A stretch of DNA of 64,000 nt from Frigidibacter mobilis (GTDB lineage: Bacteria; Pseudomonadota; Alphaproteobacteria; Rhodobacterales; Rhodobacteraceae), in contig NZ_CP012661.1 of the NCBI RefSeq assembly GCF_001620265.1, positions 372,001-436,000 of the forward strand. Reading direction: 5' to 3'. Shown one piece after another: positions 9,840 through 19,110 of the stretch. The translations under genes and the position numbers were made by a program. How positions within the stretch are numbered: the first letter of the stretch is position 1; the number at the start of each line of letters is the position of its first letter. The notes beneath the pieces are model-generated. The model saw only the letters and a list, made by a program, of their open reading frames with translations. It was not told the DNA's origin and did no database searches.

Positions 9840-10598
9840 ATGATGGGTGGACTGGAGATCTGGGCATTCGTGCTCGCCCTCGGCGTGACGTTCTTTGGCG
9901 GCTTCGTGAAGGGTGCGGTGGGCTTCGCCATGCCGCTCATCATGGTGTCGGTGCTCAGTTCCTTCCTGACGCATGACATGGTTCTGGCCTCGGTGATGCT
10001 GCCGGTGCTGGTGACCAACCTGTCGCAATGCCTTCGGGACGGATGGCGTGCTGCTGCCAAGACGGCGTGGCAGTATCGGCGGATGATCGGGGTAATGTTG
10101 GCCTTCATCCTGATTTCGGCCCAGTTCGTCGATGCGATCCCGCAGCGGTTGCTGACCTTGCTTCTGGGTGTGCCGATCACGCTGTTCGCGCTGGTGCAAC
10201 TGCTGGGCATCCCGCTGGCGCTGCGGCTGGAGCACCGGGCGCGTGCCGAGGTGGTGCTGGGGGTCATTGGCGGCTTCTATGGAGGGATCGCCGGGATCTG
10301 GGGGCCGCCGCTGATCGTCTACCTGCTGTCGATCAATGCCGAGAAGCGCGAGGCGATGCGGGTGCAGGGGGTGTTCTTCTTCCTCGGATCTATCGTTCTG
10401 CTGGCGGGGCATGCCATCTCGGGCTTGCTGACGCCGTCGATGCTGGTCTTCTCGGGCTCGCTGGTGGTGCCGGCGGTGGCGGGCATGGCGCTTGGCTATG
10501 CGGTGCATGACCGGCTTCCGGCGGCGACGTTCCGCCGCTGGACCCAGGGCCTGCTGGTGCTGACCGGTTTGAACCTTGTGCGCGAGGCGCTGGTCTAG
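9840..10598 (+). CDS. TSUP-family (TauE/SafE) membrane transporter
   Basis: A 252-residue protein with about eight hydrophobic segments and the two half-repeats typical of the TSUP/DUF81 family: GGFVKGAVGFAMPLIMV in the first half and GGFYGGIAGIWGPPLIVY in the second. Members export sulfite, sulfoacetate or other small organosulfur anions. Two adjacent ATGs (9840 and 9843) are possible starts; upstream GGAAGGCGG is the ribosome site. No sulfur-metabolism gene is adjacent, so the substrate is open. It is followed by a strong bidirectional terminator. Confidence 0.85.
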   Translation: MMGGLEIWAFVLALGVTFFGGFVKGAVGFAMPLIMVSVLSSFLTHDMVLASVMLPVLVTNLSQCLRDGWRAAAKTAWQYRRMIGVMLAFILISAQFVDAIPQRLLTLLLGVPITLFALVQLLGIPLALRLEHRARAEVVLGVIGGFYGGIAGIWGPPLIVYLLSINAEKREAMRVQGVFFFLGSIVLLAGHAISGLLTPSMLVFSGSLVVPAVAGMALGYAVHDRLPAATFRRWTQGLLVLTGLNLVREALV

Positions 10599-10612
10599 GG
10601 CCCGCAAGAAAG

Positions 10613-10635
10613 AAGGGCGCCCGAGGGGCGCCCTT
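10613..10635. terminator. Bidirectional intrinsic terminator between TSUP gene and pckA
   Basis: A perfect 10-bp stem (AAGGGCGCCC / GGGCGCCCTT) with a 3-nt loop lies in the 59-bp gap between two convergent genes. The minus-strand flank is T-rich (TTCTTTCTTG), the plus flank less so. Confidence 0.8.
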
Positions 10636-10657
10636 GTCGTGACATTTACCGAGCGGA

Positions 10658-12256
10658 TCAGCCGATCGCGGCGGCTTTCACGTCATCGTCGATATGCGGT
10701 ACATATTGCGCGAAGTTCTTCGAGAACATGTCGACCAGCTTGCGGGCCTGCGCGTCATAGGCCGAAGCGTCGTCCCAGGTCTGGCGCGGGTCCAGCAGCT
10801 TGTCGTCCACGCCCGGCACCGAGACCGGCACCTCAAATCCGAAGTTCGGGTCCTTGCGGAAGGTAGCGCCGTTCAGCGAGCCATCCAGCGCGGCAGTCAG
10901 CAGCGCGCGGGTGGCGCGGATCGGCATCCGCTTGCCGGTGCCGAAGGCGCCGCCGGTCCAGCCGGTGTTCACCAGCCAGCAATCGGCGCCGTGCTTGGCG
11001 ATCTTGGCTTGCAGCAGCTTGCCATAGGCCTCGGGGCGGCGTGGCATGAACGGTGCGCCGAAGCAGGTGGAGAAGGTGGGGGTCGGCTCGACCACGCCCT
11101 GTTCCGTGCCCGGAGTCTTGGAGGTAAAGCCCGACAGGAAGTGATACATCGCCTGCGCAGGGGTCAGCCGGGCGATGGGGGGCAGCACGCCGAACGCATC
11201 GCAGGTCAGCATGATGATGTTCTTGGGATGCCCGCCAAGCGAGGTGGGCGATGCGTTGGAGATATACTCCAGCGGGTAGGCGCAGCGCATGTTGTCGGTC
11301 AGCGAGTTGTCCTCGAAGTCCAGCTCCAGCGTGTCGGGGTCGAAGACCATGTTCTCGACGACGGTGCCGAATTTCGACGTGGTCGCGTAGATCTCGGGCT
11401 CGGCCTCGGCCGACAGGTTGATGGTCTTGGCATAGCAGCCGCCTTCGAAGTTGAAGGTGCCGCGATCCGACCAGCCGTGTTCGTCATCGCCGATCAGCGT
11501 GCGCGAGGGGTCGGCCGACAGCGTGGTCTTGCCGGTGCCCGACAGGCCGAAGAATACGGCGGTATCCTCGGGATTGTCGATGGCATGGTTGGCGGAGCAG
11601 TGCATCGCCATCACGCCCTTGCCCGGCAGGATGTAGTTCAGCAGCGTGAAGACCGACTTCTTGTTCTCGCCGGCATAGGCGGTGTTGCCGATCAGGATCA
11701 GCTTCTTGTCGAAGTTGAGCGCGATGATCGTGTCGCTGCGGCAGCCGTGGCGGGCCGGATCGGCCTTGAAGGTCGGGCAGTTGATGATGGTGAATTCCGG
11801 CACGAACGTGGCCAACTCTTCCGCGGCGGGGCGGCGCAGCAGGTGGCGGATGAACAGGCCATGCCATGCCAGTTCCGTCACCACCCGCACGTCAAGCCGC
11901 AGCTCGGGGTCGGCACCAGCGTAAAGATCCTGCACGAAATAGTCGCCGCCTTTCATATGGGCCAGCATATCGGCATGCAGCAGATCGAAGCACTCGGGCG
12001 TCATCGGGGCGTTGTTTTCCCACCAGATGCTGTCTTCGACAGCCGGGGTGCGCACGACGAACTTGTCCTTGGGCGAGCGTCCGGTGCGGCTGCCGGTCGA
12101 AACGAGGAATGCCCCGCCCTTGCCCAGACGGCCTTCGCCGCGCTGCACGGCCGCTTCGACCAGCGCTGGTTCAATCTGATTGTAGTAGACGGTCCCGAGA
12201 CCGGTGATGCCCTGATCTTCCAGGCGGTGCGCCGGATTCACGCGTCCGATGGTCAT
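10658..12256 (-). CDS. pckA: Phosphoenolpyruvate carboxykinase (ATP)
   Basis: PckA converts oxaloacetate and ATP to phosphoenolpyruvate and CO2, the first committed step of gluconeogenesis. The 532-residue product has the kinase P-loop [10 protein letters not shown], the metal and substrate motifs GDDEHGW and [10 protein letters not shown], and NTGWTGG near the C-terminus. The start at 12256 ([10 protein letters not shown]) follows GGGAGC at good spacing; the frame is open 20 codons further but that part overlaps a leader hairpin. It is divergent from chvI, and pckA beside chvI-chvG-hprK is a conserved alphaproteobacterial arrangement. Confidence 0.97.
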   Translation of the reverse strand: MTIGRVNPAHRLEDQGITGLGTVYYNQIEPALVEAAVQRGEGRLGKGGAFLVSTGSRTGRSPKDKFVVRTPAVEDSIWWENNAPMTPECFDLLHADMLAHMKGGDYFVQDLYAGADPELRLDVRVVTELAWHGLFIRHLLRRPAAEELATFVPEFTIINCPTFKADPARHGCRSDTIIALNFDKKLILIGNTAYAGENKKSVFTLLNYILPGKGVMAMHCSANHAIDNPEDTAVFFGLSGTGKTTLSADPSRTLIGDDEHGWSDRGTFNFEGGCYAKTINLSAEAEPEIYATTSKFGTVVENMVFDPDTLELDFEDNSLTDNMRCAYPLEYISNASPTSLGGHPKNIIMLTCDAFGVLPPIARLTPAQAMYHFLSGFTSKTPGTEQGVVEPTPTFSTCFGAPFMPRRPEAYGKLLQAKIAKHGADCWLVNTGWTGGAFGTGKRMPIRATRALLTAALDGSLNGATFRKDPNFGFEVPVSVPGVDDKLLDPRQTWDDASAYDAQARKLVDMFSKNFAQYVPHIDDDVKAAAIG

Positions 12257-12300
12257 ATGCAAGCTCCCGTAGCCGTCCAGCGGCTTTCCATCCAGAAAGG

Positions 12301-12326
12301 CGGCGCCCTGGGCCAAAAGGGCGCCG
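12301..12326 (-). promoter_or_regulatory. Hairpin in the pckA 5' leader
   Basis: An 8-bp G+C-rich perfect stem (CGGCGCCC / GGGCGCCG) with a 10-nt loop lies 44 bp upstream of the pckA start. On the pckA strand the loop contains TTTT. It could be an attenuator or a stabilising leader structure. A TATAGC-like -10 (12353-12358 on the opposite strand) lies just upstream, so the hairpin would be transcribed. Confidence 0.4.
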
Positions 12327-12396
12327 ACGGGCCGAAAATGCCCGACAGGGCCGCTATAACATGACGGATCGGTGAAGAAATGGAAACTTTGTATCA

Positions 12397-12430
12397 GTTA
12401 GCGCAACCACCTCCGGGTTAGCGCAACCAC
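12397..12430. repeat. Two 14-bp direct repeats in the pckA-chvI intergenic region
   Basis: GTTAGCGCAACCAC occurs exactly twice, at 12397-12410 and 12417-12430, with a 20-bp period (about two helical turns), in the 327-bp gap between the divergent pckA and chvI starts. The core GTTAGCGCAAC is an imperfect inverted repeat resembling LacI-type operators (GTTNGCGCNAAC). Tandem phased sites suggest a regulator controlling pckA, chvI or both. Apart from this, the leader hairpin and a T-run at about 12464-12470, I see nothing else in this gap. Confidence 0.5.
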
Positions 12431-12583
12431 GCCGAAGGGTGAGGTAATTTAGTCGAACCTTCGTTTTTTTCACCGATGTGAGTCCAGCGCAGGGCCTGAT
12501 TCGTAGTTAGAGATTGATTCCCAGCACCGGACAAGGGACAATGTGGCAAAAATCAGGCAATCAAAGCTGTAATGAGGTTCCCC

Positions 12584-13285
12584 ATGTCAAGGATCGCGCT
12601 GGTCGACGATGACAGGAATATCCTGACATCGGTGTCGATGACACTTGAAGCCGAAGGGTTCGAGGTTGAGACCTACAACGACGGCCAGTCCGCACTGGAC
12701 GCTTTCACCAAGCGTTTGCCGGACATGGCGGTGCTCGACATCAAAATGCCGCGGATGGACGGCATGGACCTGCTGCAGCGGTTGCGGCTGAAATCCAGCA
12801 TCCCGGTGATTTTCCTCACCTCCAAGGATGATGAGATCGACGAGGTCCTCGGGTTGCGGATGGGCGCAGACGATTACGTGAAAAAACCGTTCTCGCAGCG
12901 GCTTCTGGTAGAGCGGATCCGGGCGCTCCTACGCCGGCAGGAAGCTGTCGCCACCGGCGAGATCGCGGTGACCGAGGAGACCAAGGTGATGGTGCGCGGC
13001 CAGTTGACGATGGACCCGCTGCGCCACTCTGTCAGCTGGAAGGGCAAGGACGTGTCGCTGACGGTGACCGAGTTCCTGTTGCTGCAGGCGCTGGCACAGC
13101 GCCCCGGCTTCGTGAAAAGCCGCGATCAGCTGATGGATGTGGCCTATGACGATCAGGTCTATGTCGATGACCGCACCATCGACAGCCATATCAAGCGGCT
13201 GCGCAAGAAGATGCGCATGGCGGATGATGACTTCACCGCAATCGAAACGCTTTATGGCATCGGCTATCGTTACAACGAAGAATGA
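12584..13285 (+). CDS. chvI: Response regulator ChvI
   Basis: An OmpR-type response regulator of 233 residues. The receiver domain has the acidic pocket LVDDD, phospho-acceptor Asp52 in [11 protein letters not shown] and the conserved Lys in YVKKPF; a winged-helix DNA-binding domain occupies about residues 130-233. ChvI with its kinase ChvG controls envelope, acid-stress and carbon genes in rhizobia and relatives. The ATG at 12584 (TGAGG upstream) is preferred to one four codons earlier. The stop overlaps an ATG of the chvG frame, so the pair is coupled. Confidence 0.94.
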   Translation: MSRIALVDDDRNILTSVSMTLEAEGFEVETYNDGQSALDAFTKRLPDMAVLDIKMPRMDGMDLLQRLRLKSSIPVIFLTSKDDEIDEVLGLRMGADDYVKKPFSQRLLVERIRALLRRQEAVATGEIAVTEETKVMVRGQLTMDPLRHSVSWKGKDVSLTVTEFLLLQALAQRPGFVKSRDQLMDVAYDDQVYVDDRTIDSHIKRLRKKMRMADDDFTAIETLYGIGYRYNEE

Positions 13286-13305
13286 CTATCTCCCAAGGAG
13301 CGGAT

Positions 13306-15009
13306 ATGCGCGCAGCCAGACCGGCCCCAGAAGCCGGCGTCGTGCTTGGTGAGGATTGGGTTTCGCCGGACGGCGCTGACAGTGAGCTGCGGGCGGGGCG
13401 AGCAAAGCGGGGATTCATCTCGGTCAACCGCTCGCCGCTGGCGCGGAAGATCATAACCTTCAACCTGCTGGCGATGCTGGTCATGGTGGCGGGTGTGCTG
13501 TTCCTGAACCCGTTCCGCGACAGCCTGGTCGTCCAGCGAGAGCGCGGGCTGGTGGCCGAGGCGCAGTTGATTGCCAATGTGTTCGAGGCGCCGCTGCCGC
13601 AGGGGGCGCCGGTGGATCTGGCCAATGGCGACGGGATCGACATCGCCCGTGTCCTTGCGCGCCTGGATGTGCCCGCCGACGTGGACCTCTTCGTGTTCGA
13701 CCGGACCCAGGCGCTGGTGACCGAGACCCGCGCTGTCGACCGTCCACGGGCAAGGCAGGTGGCGGGAAGGGGAGGTGCTCCGCGATCAACCGCGATCACC
13801 GACTTCCTGAACTCGGTCTGGGAGGGCATCTCGTCCGTGCTGGCGCCTCGGGGGCGCGACATGCCCGGCCAGGATGCCGAGGCGATGGCGCGCCTGTGGC
13901 TCGCCGATGCACTGGCGGGCAATACGCGCTTTGAGACCGCGAGTGGTCCGGGCGGGGGCGCGGTCTTTGCCGTGGTGACGCCAATTCGCCATGATGGGGC
14001 GGTGGTGGGCGTCGTGGCGCTGACCTCCGTCGCGGGTGAGATCGACCAATTAGTCCGCGCCGAGCGCGAGCAGGTCCTGCAGATGTTCGTGATCGCCATT
14101 CTGGTGTCGATTGGGCTGAGCCTTGTGCTGGCCTCGACCATCGCCAATCCGCTGTCGGACCTTGCCATTGCGGCGGAGCTGGGGCGCGACCGCCATGCCC
14201 GCAAGATGAGTCCTGCGCGCGTGCGGATCCCCGACCTGACCGCCCGCCCTGATGAGATCGGCCGCCTTTCGGGCGCGATGCGCGGGATGGTTGCGGCGCT
14301 GTATGACCGGATCGACGCCAACGAACAGTTTGCGGCCGATGTGGCGCATGAGATCAAGAATCCGTTGGCCAGCCTGCGCTCTGCCGTGGGCACGTTGCGT
14401 GATGTCAAACGCGAGGATCACCGCGAAAAGTTGCTCGATGTGATCGAGCATGACGTACGCCGCCTGGACCGGCTGGTCAGCGACATTTCCAATGCCAGCC
14501 GTCTGGACAGCGAACTGGTGCGTGATGAGGAGGAGGAGTTCAACCTTCTCAAAACCCTTGGAAATATTAATGAGTATCTGGGCGAACAGGCTGGCAAGAA
14601 AGGCGTGGACTACATCACCGATCTTCCGGCCGAGCCGATCCTGATCCACGGGCTTGAAGCCAGGCTTGCGCAGGTCTTCGTGAACCTGATCGCCAATGCC
14701 ATCTCGTTCTGCGAAGAGGGGGATGCCGTGCGGGTCTGGGCCCGCCGGCGCGAGAACCGGGTGCTGATCGTTGTGGAAGACACCGGGCCGGGCATCCCCG
14801 AACAGGCACTGACCAAGATCTTCAAGCGCTTCTATTCCGAACGCCCGCCGGGCCAGTTTGGCGAGCATTCGGGGCTGGGGCTCGCCATTTCCAAGCAGAT
14901 CGTCGAGGCGCATGGCGGCGTGATCTGGGCCGAGAACATCCGTCCGACCGATGCCGACATCACTTCGGAACCGCTTGGCGCGCGCTTTGTGGTGGGCCTG
15001 CCGGTGTGA
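13306..15009 (+). CDS. chvG: Sensor histidine kinase ChvG
   Basis: A 567-residue membrane kinase: cytoplasmic N-terminus, membrane segment at about residues 49-68, periplasmic sensor region to about 260, second membrane segment (VIAILVSIGLSLVLAS), HAMP linker, then HisKA with phospho-acceptor His348 in DVAHEIKNPLASLRSA and the ATPase boxes NLIANAI, DTGPGIP and SGLGLAISK. An ATG at 13282 overlaps the chvI stop, but the ATG at 13306 has AAGGAG five bases upstream and is preferred. The stop overlaps the hprK GTG. Confidence 0.93.
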   Translation: MRAARPAPEAGVVLGEDWVSPDGADSELRAGRAKRGFISVNRSPLARKIITFNLLAMLVMVAGVLFLNPFRDSLVVQRERGLVAEAQLIANVFEAPLPQGAPVDLANGDGIDIARVLARLDVPADVDLFVFDRTQALVTETRAVDRPRARQVAGRGGAPRSTAITDFLNSVWEGISSVLAPRGRDMPGQDAEAMARLWLADALAGNTRFETASGPGGGAVFAVVTPIRHDGAVVGVVALTSVAGEIDQLVRAEREQVLQMFVIAILVSIGLSLVLASTIANPLSDLAIAAELGRDRHARKMSPARVRIPDLTARPDEIGRLSGAMRGMVAALYDRIDANEQFAADVAHEIKNPLASLRSAVGTLRDVKREDHREKLLDVIEHDVRRLDRLVSDISNASRLDSELVRDEEEEFNLLKTLGNINEYLGEQAGKKGVDYITDLPAEPILIHGLEARLAQVFVNLIANAISFCEEGDAVRVWARRRENRVLIVVEDTGPGIPEQALTKIFKRFYSERPPGQFGEHSGLGLAISKQIVEAHGGVIWAENIRPTDADITSEPLGARFVVGLPV

Positions 15010-15437
15010 CGCCGCCACCCGGCAGCCTTATCCTGCACGCCACGACAGTGGCCCAGGCCGGGCGCGGGCTGGTGATCCTCGGGCCCTCGGGTTCGGGCAA
15101 GTCCGGTCTGGCGCTGCAGTTGATGGCATTGGGCGCAGGGCTGGTCGCTGATGACCGAACGATTCTGAGCCGCCGCGAGGATCGTCTGGTCGCAACCTGT
15201 CCCCCCGCGATCCGTGGCCGGATAGAGGCGCGCGGGGTCGGGATACTCGCCACAAGGGCGATTTGTGAGGCAGATATATGCCTTGCGGTTGATTTGGGTG
15301 TTGCTGAAACTGATCGCCTTCCGCCGCTCCGTCACGTCGAATGGCTGGGGGTGCCGATTGCGCTTGTCCACAGGCAGCAGAGTCCCCATTTTCCTGCTGC
15401 AATCCTGCATTATCTGGCCGGTGGGCGGATTGCGTGA
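15006..15437 (+). CDS. hprK: Short HPr kinase/phosphorylase
   Basis: A 143-residue protein containing only the catalytic domain: P-loop GPSGSGKS at residues 26-33 and VADDRTILSR following. Gram-positive HprK is about 310 residues; the short form is typical of alphaproteobacteria, where it phosphorylates HPr on a serine and links PTS state to regulation. It starts with GTG overlapping the chvG stop. It lies between chvG and rapZ, followed by an EIIA and HPr on the same strand, so one transcript probably makes kinase and substrate. Confidence 0.92.
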   Translation: MTPPPGSLILHATTVAQAGRGLVILGPSGSGKSGLALQLMALGAGLVADDRTILSRREDRLVATCPPAIRGRIEARGVGILATRAICEADICLAVDLGVAETDRLPPLRHVEWLGVPIALVHRQQSPHFPAAILHYLAGGRIA

Positions 15438-15500
15438 GAGCCAAGGGGAGACCTCGGAAGCCCCGGCAAGGGCGACCGAGCCGTGGGGACGACAATCACG

Positions 15501-16424
15501 ATGACCGACGAGACCGATCATCAGGATGTGCAGCGCGTTGTGCTGGTCACCGGCCCGTCGGGAGCCGGCCGATCCACCGCGATCCACGTTCTGGAGGATC
15601 TGGGCTATGAGGCCATCGACAACCTGCCGCTGAGTCTGGTGCCGCGGCTGCTGGACGGCCCGGCGCTTGGCCGCCCCATCGCGCTTGGCGTCGATGTGCG
15701 CAACCGGGATTTCACGGCCGGCAGCGTGATCGAGGGGATCGACCGCATGACGCGGATGCCCGAGGTCGACTGCGAGGTGCTGTATCTGGACTGCCGCGCC
15801 GACGAGTTGCTGCGGCGCTATGGCGAGACTCGCCGCCGGCATCCGCTGGCCCCCGACTGCGAACCGGGCGCCGGTATCGCGCGCGAGGTGGATCTGCTTG
15901 CCCCGGTTCGCGCCCGCGCCGATGTGCTGATCGACACCTCGGACCTGTCGCCGCATGACCTGAAGGCCGAACTTGCGCGCTGGTTCGAGACCGGCCAGCA
16001 GGCCAGGCTGACGGTGGGCGTGCATTCGTTCAGCTACAAGCGGGGCGTGCCGCGCGGGCTCGACATGATGTTCGACTGCCGGTTCCTGAACAACCCGCAT
16101 TGGGAGCCTGACTTGCGCCCTCTGGACGGCCGCGCCGCCGAGGTGGCTGCCTTCGTCGCCACCGATCCGCGCTTCGCACCCTTCTTCCAGGCCGTGCTGG
16201 ATCTTCTGTTGCTGGTGCTTCCGGCGCATGTCGAAGAGGGCAAGGCGCATCTGACCATCGGGCTTGGCTGTACCGGCGGACAACACAGGTCCGTTGCTAT
16301 GGTGGAAAAACTCGCCGCCGCGCTTGCACAGTCCGGGTGGCAGGTGTCTAAACGTCACAGGGAACTGGAGCGCCGGGCGGATAGCGGCGCAGGACAACCA
16401 ACCGTCGAGGTAGGCAGGGCGTGA
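15501..16424 (+). CDS. rapZ: RNase adapter protein RapZ (YvcJ family)
   Basis: A nucleotide-binding protein of 307 residues with Walker A GPSGAGRS (residues 18-25) and the C-terminal [16 protein letters not shown] motif. In enterobacteria RapZ steers RNase E to the small RNA GlmZ and tunes amino-sugar synthesis; in alphaproteobacteria its role is less clear. The ATG at 15501 is chosen; an in-frame GTG at 15483 would add six residues and neither has a strong ribosome site. The stop overlaps the EIIA GTG. Confidence 0.92.
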   Translation: MTDETDHQDVQRVVLVTGPSGAGRSTAIHVLEDLGYEAIDNLPLSLVPRLLDGPALGRPIALGVDVRNRDFTAGSVIEGIDRMTRMPEVDCEVLYLDCRADELLRRYGETRRRHPLAPDCEPGAGIAREVDLLAPVRARADVLIDTSDLSPHDLKAELARWFETGQQARLTVGVHSFSYKRGVPRGLDMMFDCRFLNNPHWEPDLRPLDGRAAEVAAFVATDPRFAPFFQAVLDLLLLVLPAHVEEGKAHLTIGLGCTGGQHRSVAMVEKLAAALAQSGWQVSKRHRELERRADSGAGQPTVEVGRA

Positions 16425-16828
16425 TCGGGATCGTGATCGTCGCACATGGTGGACTTGCCCGCGAATATCTCGCGGCTGTCGAGCATGTCGTGGGCAAACA
16501 GACCGGCATTCGGGCAATCGCCATCGAGGAAGATCACGACCGGGCGGCCAAGCAGGCCGAGATTTCGGCGGCCGCCGATGCCGTGGATGACGGTGCCGGT
16601 GTCGTGGTGGTGACCGACATGTTCGGCGGCTCGCCCTCCAACCTCAGCCTGCTGGCCTGCGCGCCGCAGGACCGGCAAATCCTCTATGGGGCCAACCTGC
16701 CCATGCTGATAAAGCTGGCCAAGTCCCGGCAACTTGCCGTGGGGGAGGCCGTCGCTTCGGCGCTGGACGCTGGCCGCAAGTATATAAACTGCTATCATGG
16801 CGGCGAAGCCGGGCAGAGTGGCAAGTAG
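16421..16828 (+). CDS. PTS fructose/mannose-family EIIA protein
   Basis: A 135-residue EIIA of the mannose family (ManX-like) with phospho-acceptor His9 in [13 protein letters not shown] and the following [10 protein letters not shown] motif. It starts with GTG overlapping the rapZ stop. There is no EIIB or EIIC nearby, so this is part of an incomplete, probably regulatory PTS rather than a sugar uptake system. It can accept phosphate from the HPr encoded next. Confidence 0.9.
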   Translation: MIGIVIVAHGGLAREYLAAVEHVVGKQTGIRAIAIEEDHDRAAKQAEISAAADAVDDGAGVVVVTDMFGGSPSNLSLLACAPQDRQILYGANLPMLIKLAKSRQLAVGEAVASALDAGRKYINCYHGGEAGQSGK

Positions 16829-16896
16829 TCTGGCGAGGCAAGTGGGGCGAGGCACCGCCAATGGCGGGCGGATGGCAGACAGGGACGGCAGTATCA

Positions 16897-17163
16897 GTGC
16901 ACAAGACCTTGAAGATCGTGAACGAGAAGGGCCTTCACGCCCGCGCGTCGGCAAAGTTCGTGGAGGTCGTCGAGCGTCACGATGCCCGCGCCGAGGTGGT
17001 CCGCGACGGAATGCGCGTATCGGGTGACTCGATCATGGGGCTTTTGATGTTGGCAGCCTCCAAGGGAACCACTATTGAGGTCGAAACCAGCGGGGCCGAG
17101 GCCGAAGGCCTTGCGCTTGCGCTTGAAGCCCTTGTGGCGGATCGCTTCGGCGAAGACTTCTGA
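16897..17163 (+). CDS. ptsH: Phosphocarrier protein HPr
   Basis: An 88-residue HPr with the active-site His in NEKGLHARASAKF (position 14 from this start) and the regulatory serine in VSGDSIMGLLML (position 45), the expected target of HprK. The GTG at 16897 gives the normal length; an ATG at 16861 would add 12 atypical residues, so the start is moderately certain. Together with HprK and EIIA it makes a regulatory phosphorelay; EI is not in this window. Confidence 0.88.
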   Translation: MHKTLKIVNEKGLHARASAKFVEVVERHDARAEVVRDGMRVSGDSIMGLLMLAASKGTTIEVETSGAEAEGLALALEALVADRFGEDF

Positions 17164-17223
17164 GACCAGCCCGGTCCGGGCCCGGTTCGGGATCCGCGCC
17201 CAACGAAGGAATGCCGGATCTTG

Positions 17224-18079
17224 GTGCAGACAGAAGACAGGCTAGCCACGGTGCCGGCTGCCAAGCCCTATGACAAGCGGCGGCTGTCCTATGCCGGCAC
17301 GTTTCGCAACCCGGTCAAGGTCAACACGATCCGCGCAATCGAATGGGCGACCGGCAAGCTGACGCTGCTGCGCAAGATCCGAGATTTTGAACGGAAGGGC
17401 GCGCCCACTGGTCAAGCCTTCTGGCCCAGGGCGCTTGAGGTGATGGGGATCGACATTACCACCCCCCCCCGAGGTGGCCCTGATTCCGCCGACCGGACCG
17501 CTGGTGGTGGTGGCGAACCATCCGCACGGGCTCGTCGACGGTATCATCTTGGCCGAGTTGGTCGGCCGGGTGCGTACCGATTACAAGATCCTGACGCGGT
17601 CCTTGCTGACCGGCATTCCCGAGATCGAGGAGTTCCTGATCCCGGTGCCCTTCCCGCATGAGGACAACTCGCGCGAGCTTGGGCTGCAGATGCGGTCGGA
17701 GTCGATGGCCCATCTGAAGGCAGGGGGCGTGATCGTGCTGTTTCCGGCTGGCAAGGTTTCGGCGTCGGACACCTGGTTCGGCCCGGCAGTCGAGGCCGAG
17801 TGGAATCCCTTCACGGCCAAGATGGTGATGCGCTCGGGCGCTACGGTGCTGCCGATCCGCTTCATGGGCCAGAATACCCGCACCTACCAGATCGCCAACA
17901 AGCTGTCGGCGACGCTGCGCCAGGGGCTGCTGCTGCACGAGATCCGCGCTTCGCTGAACAAGCCGCAGCGTCCGGTGATCGGCGCACCGATCCTGCCGGC
18001 CGAGATCGCCGGCTGGTCAGACAACCCGCGCGGCTTCCTGGCCTGGCTGCGCGAGCGGACGCTGACGCTGCAGCCTTGA
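17224..18079 (+). pseudogene. Lysophospholipid acyltransferase (PlsC-like), frameshifted at a C tract
   Basis: The first frame reads to GIDITTPP and then goes wrong at a run of nine C (17462-17470). The continuation EVALIPPTGPLVVVANHPHG is in the next frame and runs to the TGA at 18077-18079. Removing one C gives a 284-residue acyltransferase with the acceptor motif NHPHGLVDG and FPAGKVS, as in PlsC-like enzymes that acylate lysophospholipids or ornithine lipids. The start is GTG 17224 or TTG 17221, after GAAGGA. The lesion is either an error in a long homopolymer or true phase variation. Confidence 0.83.
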
Positions 18080-18082
18080 GCG

Positions 18083-18958
18083 TCAGCGGGTCGGGACCGG
18101 AACCTCGCCGCGGTAGTCGTAGAAGCCGCGGCCGGTCTTGCGGCCCAGCCAACCGGCCTCGACATATTTGGTCAGCAGCGGGCAGGGGCGGTATTTGGTA
18201 TCGGCCAGCCCGTCATGGAGTACGTTCATTATCGCCAGGCAGGTGTCGAGGCCGATGAAATCGGCCAACTCCAGCGGGCCCATCGGGTGATTGGCCCCCA
18301 GCTTCATCGACTCGTCGATGGAGCGGACGTTCCCGACGCCCTCATACAGCGTGTAGACCGCCTCGTTAATCATCGGCATCAGGATGCGGTTCACGATGAA
18401 GGCAGGGAAATCCTCGGCGCTGGCGGCGGTCTTGCCCAGTTTCTCGACCACAGCCAGCATGGTGCGATAGGTCTCGTCATCCGTGGCGATACCGCGGATC
18501 AGTTCGACCAGCTGCATCACCGGCACCGGGTTCATGAAGTGGAAGCCCATAAACTTTTCCGGCCGGTCGGTGCGGCTGGCCAGCCGCGTGATCGAGATCG
18601 ACGAGGTGTTCGAGGTCAGGATCGTGCTCGGCTTCAGATGCGGCTGCAGATCCTCGAAGATCGCCTGCTTGACGGTCTCGCGCTCGGTCGCGGCCTCGAT
18701 CACCAGATCGGTCTGGCCCAGATCGGTCAGTGTCATCGTGGTGGAAATCCGCGCCATCGCGGCGGCTTTGGCCTCGGCAGTGATCTTGCCGCGGCTTACC
18801 TGCCGTTCAAGGTTGCGGTCGATCAGGGCAATGGCGGCATCAAGGCTTTCGCGCGAAATGTCGGTCATCAGCACGTCGAAGCCGGCCAGCGCAAAAACAT
18901 GGGCGATGCCGTTGCCCATCTGCCCCGCGCCCACAATGCCTACGGTCTGGATCTGCAT
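18083..18958 (-). CDS. 3-hydroxybutyryl-CoA dehydrogenase
   Basis: A 291-residue NAD(P)-dependent dehydrogenase with the Rossmann motif GIVGAGQMGNGIAH at the N-terminus, the catalytic region FMGFHFMNPVPVMQLVE, and a C-terminal domain with NHPMGPLELADFIGLDT. It interconverts acetoacetyl-CoA and 3-hydroxybutyryl-CoA. The start at 18958 follows GGGGCAGG; a GTG four codons upstream is possible. On the minus strand it lies downstream of etfBA, interrupted by two plus-strand genes. A role feeding polyhydroxybutyrate or the ethylmalonyl-CoA pathway is likely. Confidence 0.93.
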   Translation of the reverse strand: MQIQTVGIVGAGQMGNGIAHVFALAGFDVLMTDISRESLDAAIALIDRNLERQVSRGKITAEAKAAAMARISTTMTLTDLGQTDLVIEAATERETVKQAIFEDLQPHLKPSTILTSNTSSISITRLASRTDRPEKFMGFHFMNPVPVMQLVELIRGIATDDETYRTMLAVVEKLGKTAASAEDFPAFIVNRILMPMINEAVYTLYEGVGNVRSIDESMKLGANHPMGPLELADFIGLDTCLAIMNVLHDGLADTKYRPCPLLTKYVEAGWLGRKTGRGFYDYRGEVPVPTR

Positions 18959-19110
18959 CGCCTGCCCCACGTTTGCTGCACCGCAAGACCTTAGGCGGGC
19001 CGCCGCGGCCCGGCAAGGGTGAAGCCGTCGCAGATCCTGGCGCCTTAGCCATTTGGAAAGGCGGCCACGCCAATGTGACGCTGGGTGAGTCGCATGTTTG
19101 GGTGGGCGTC

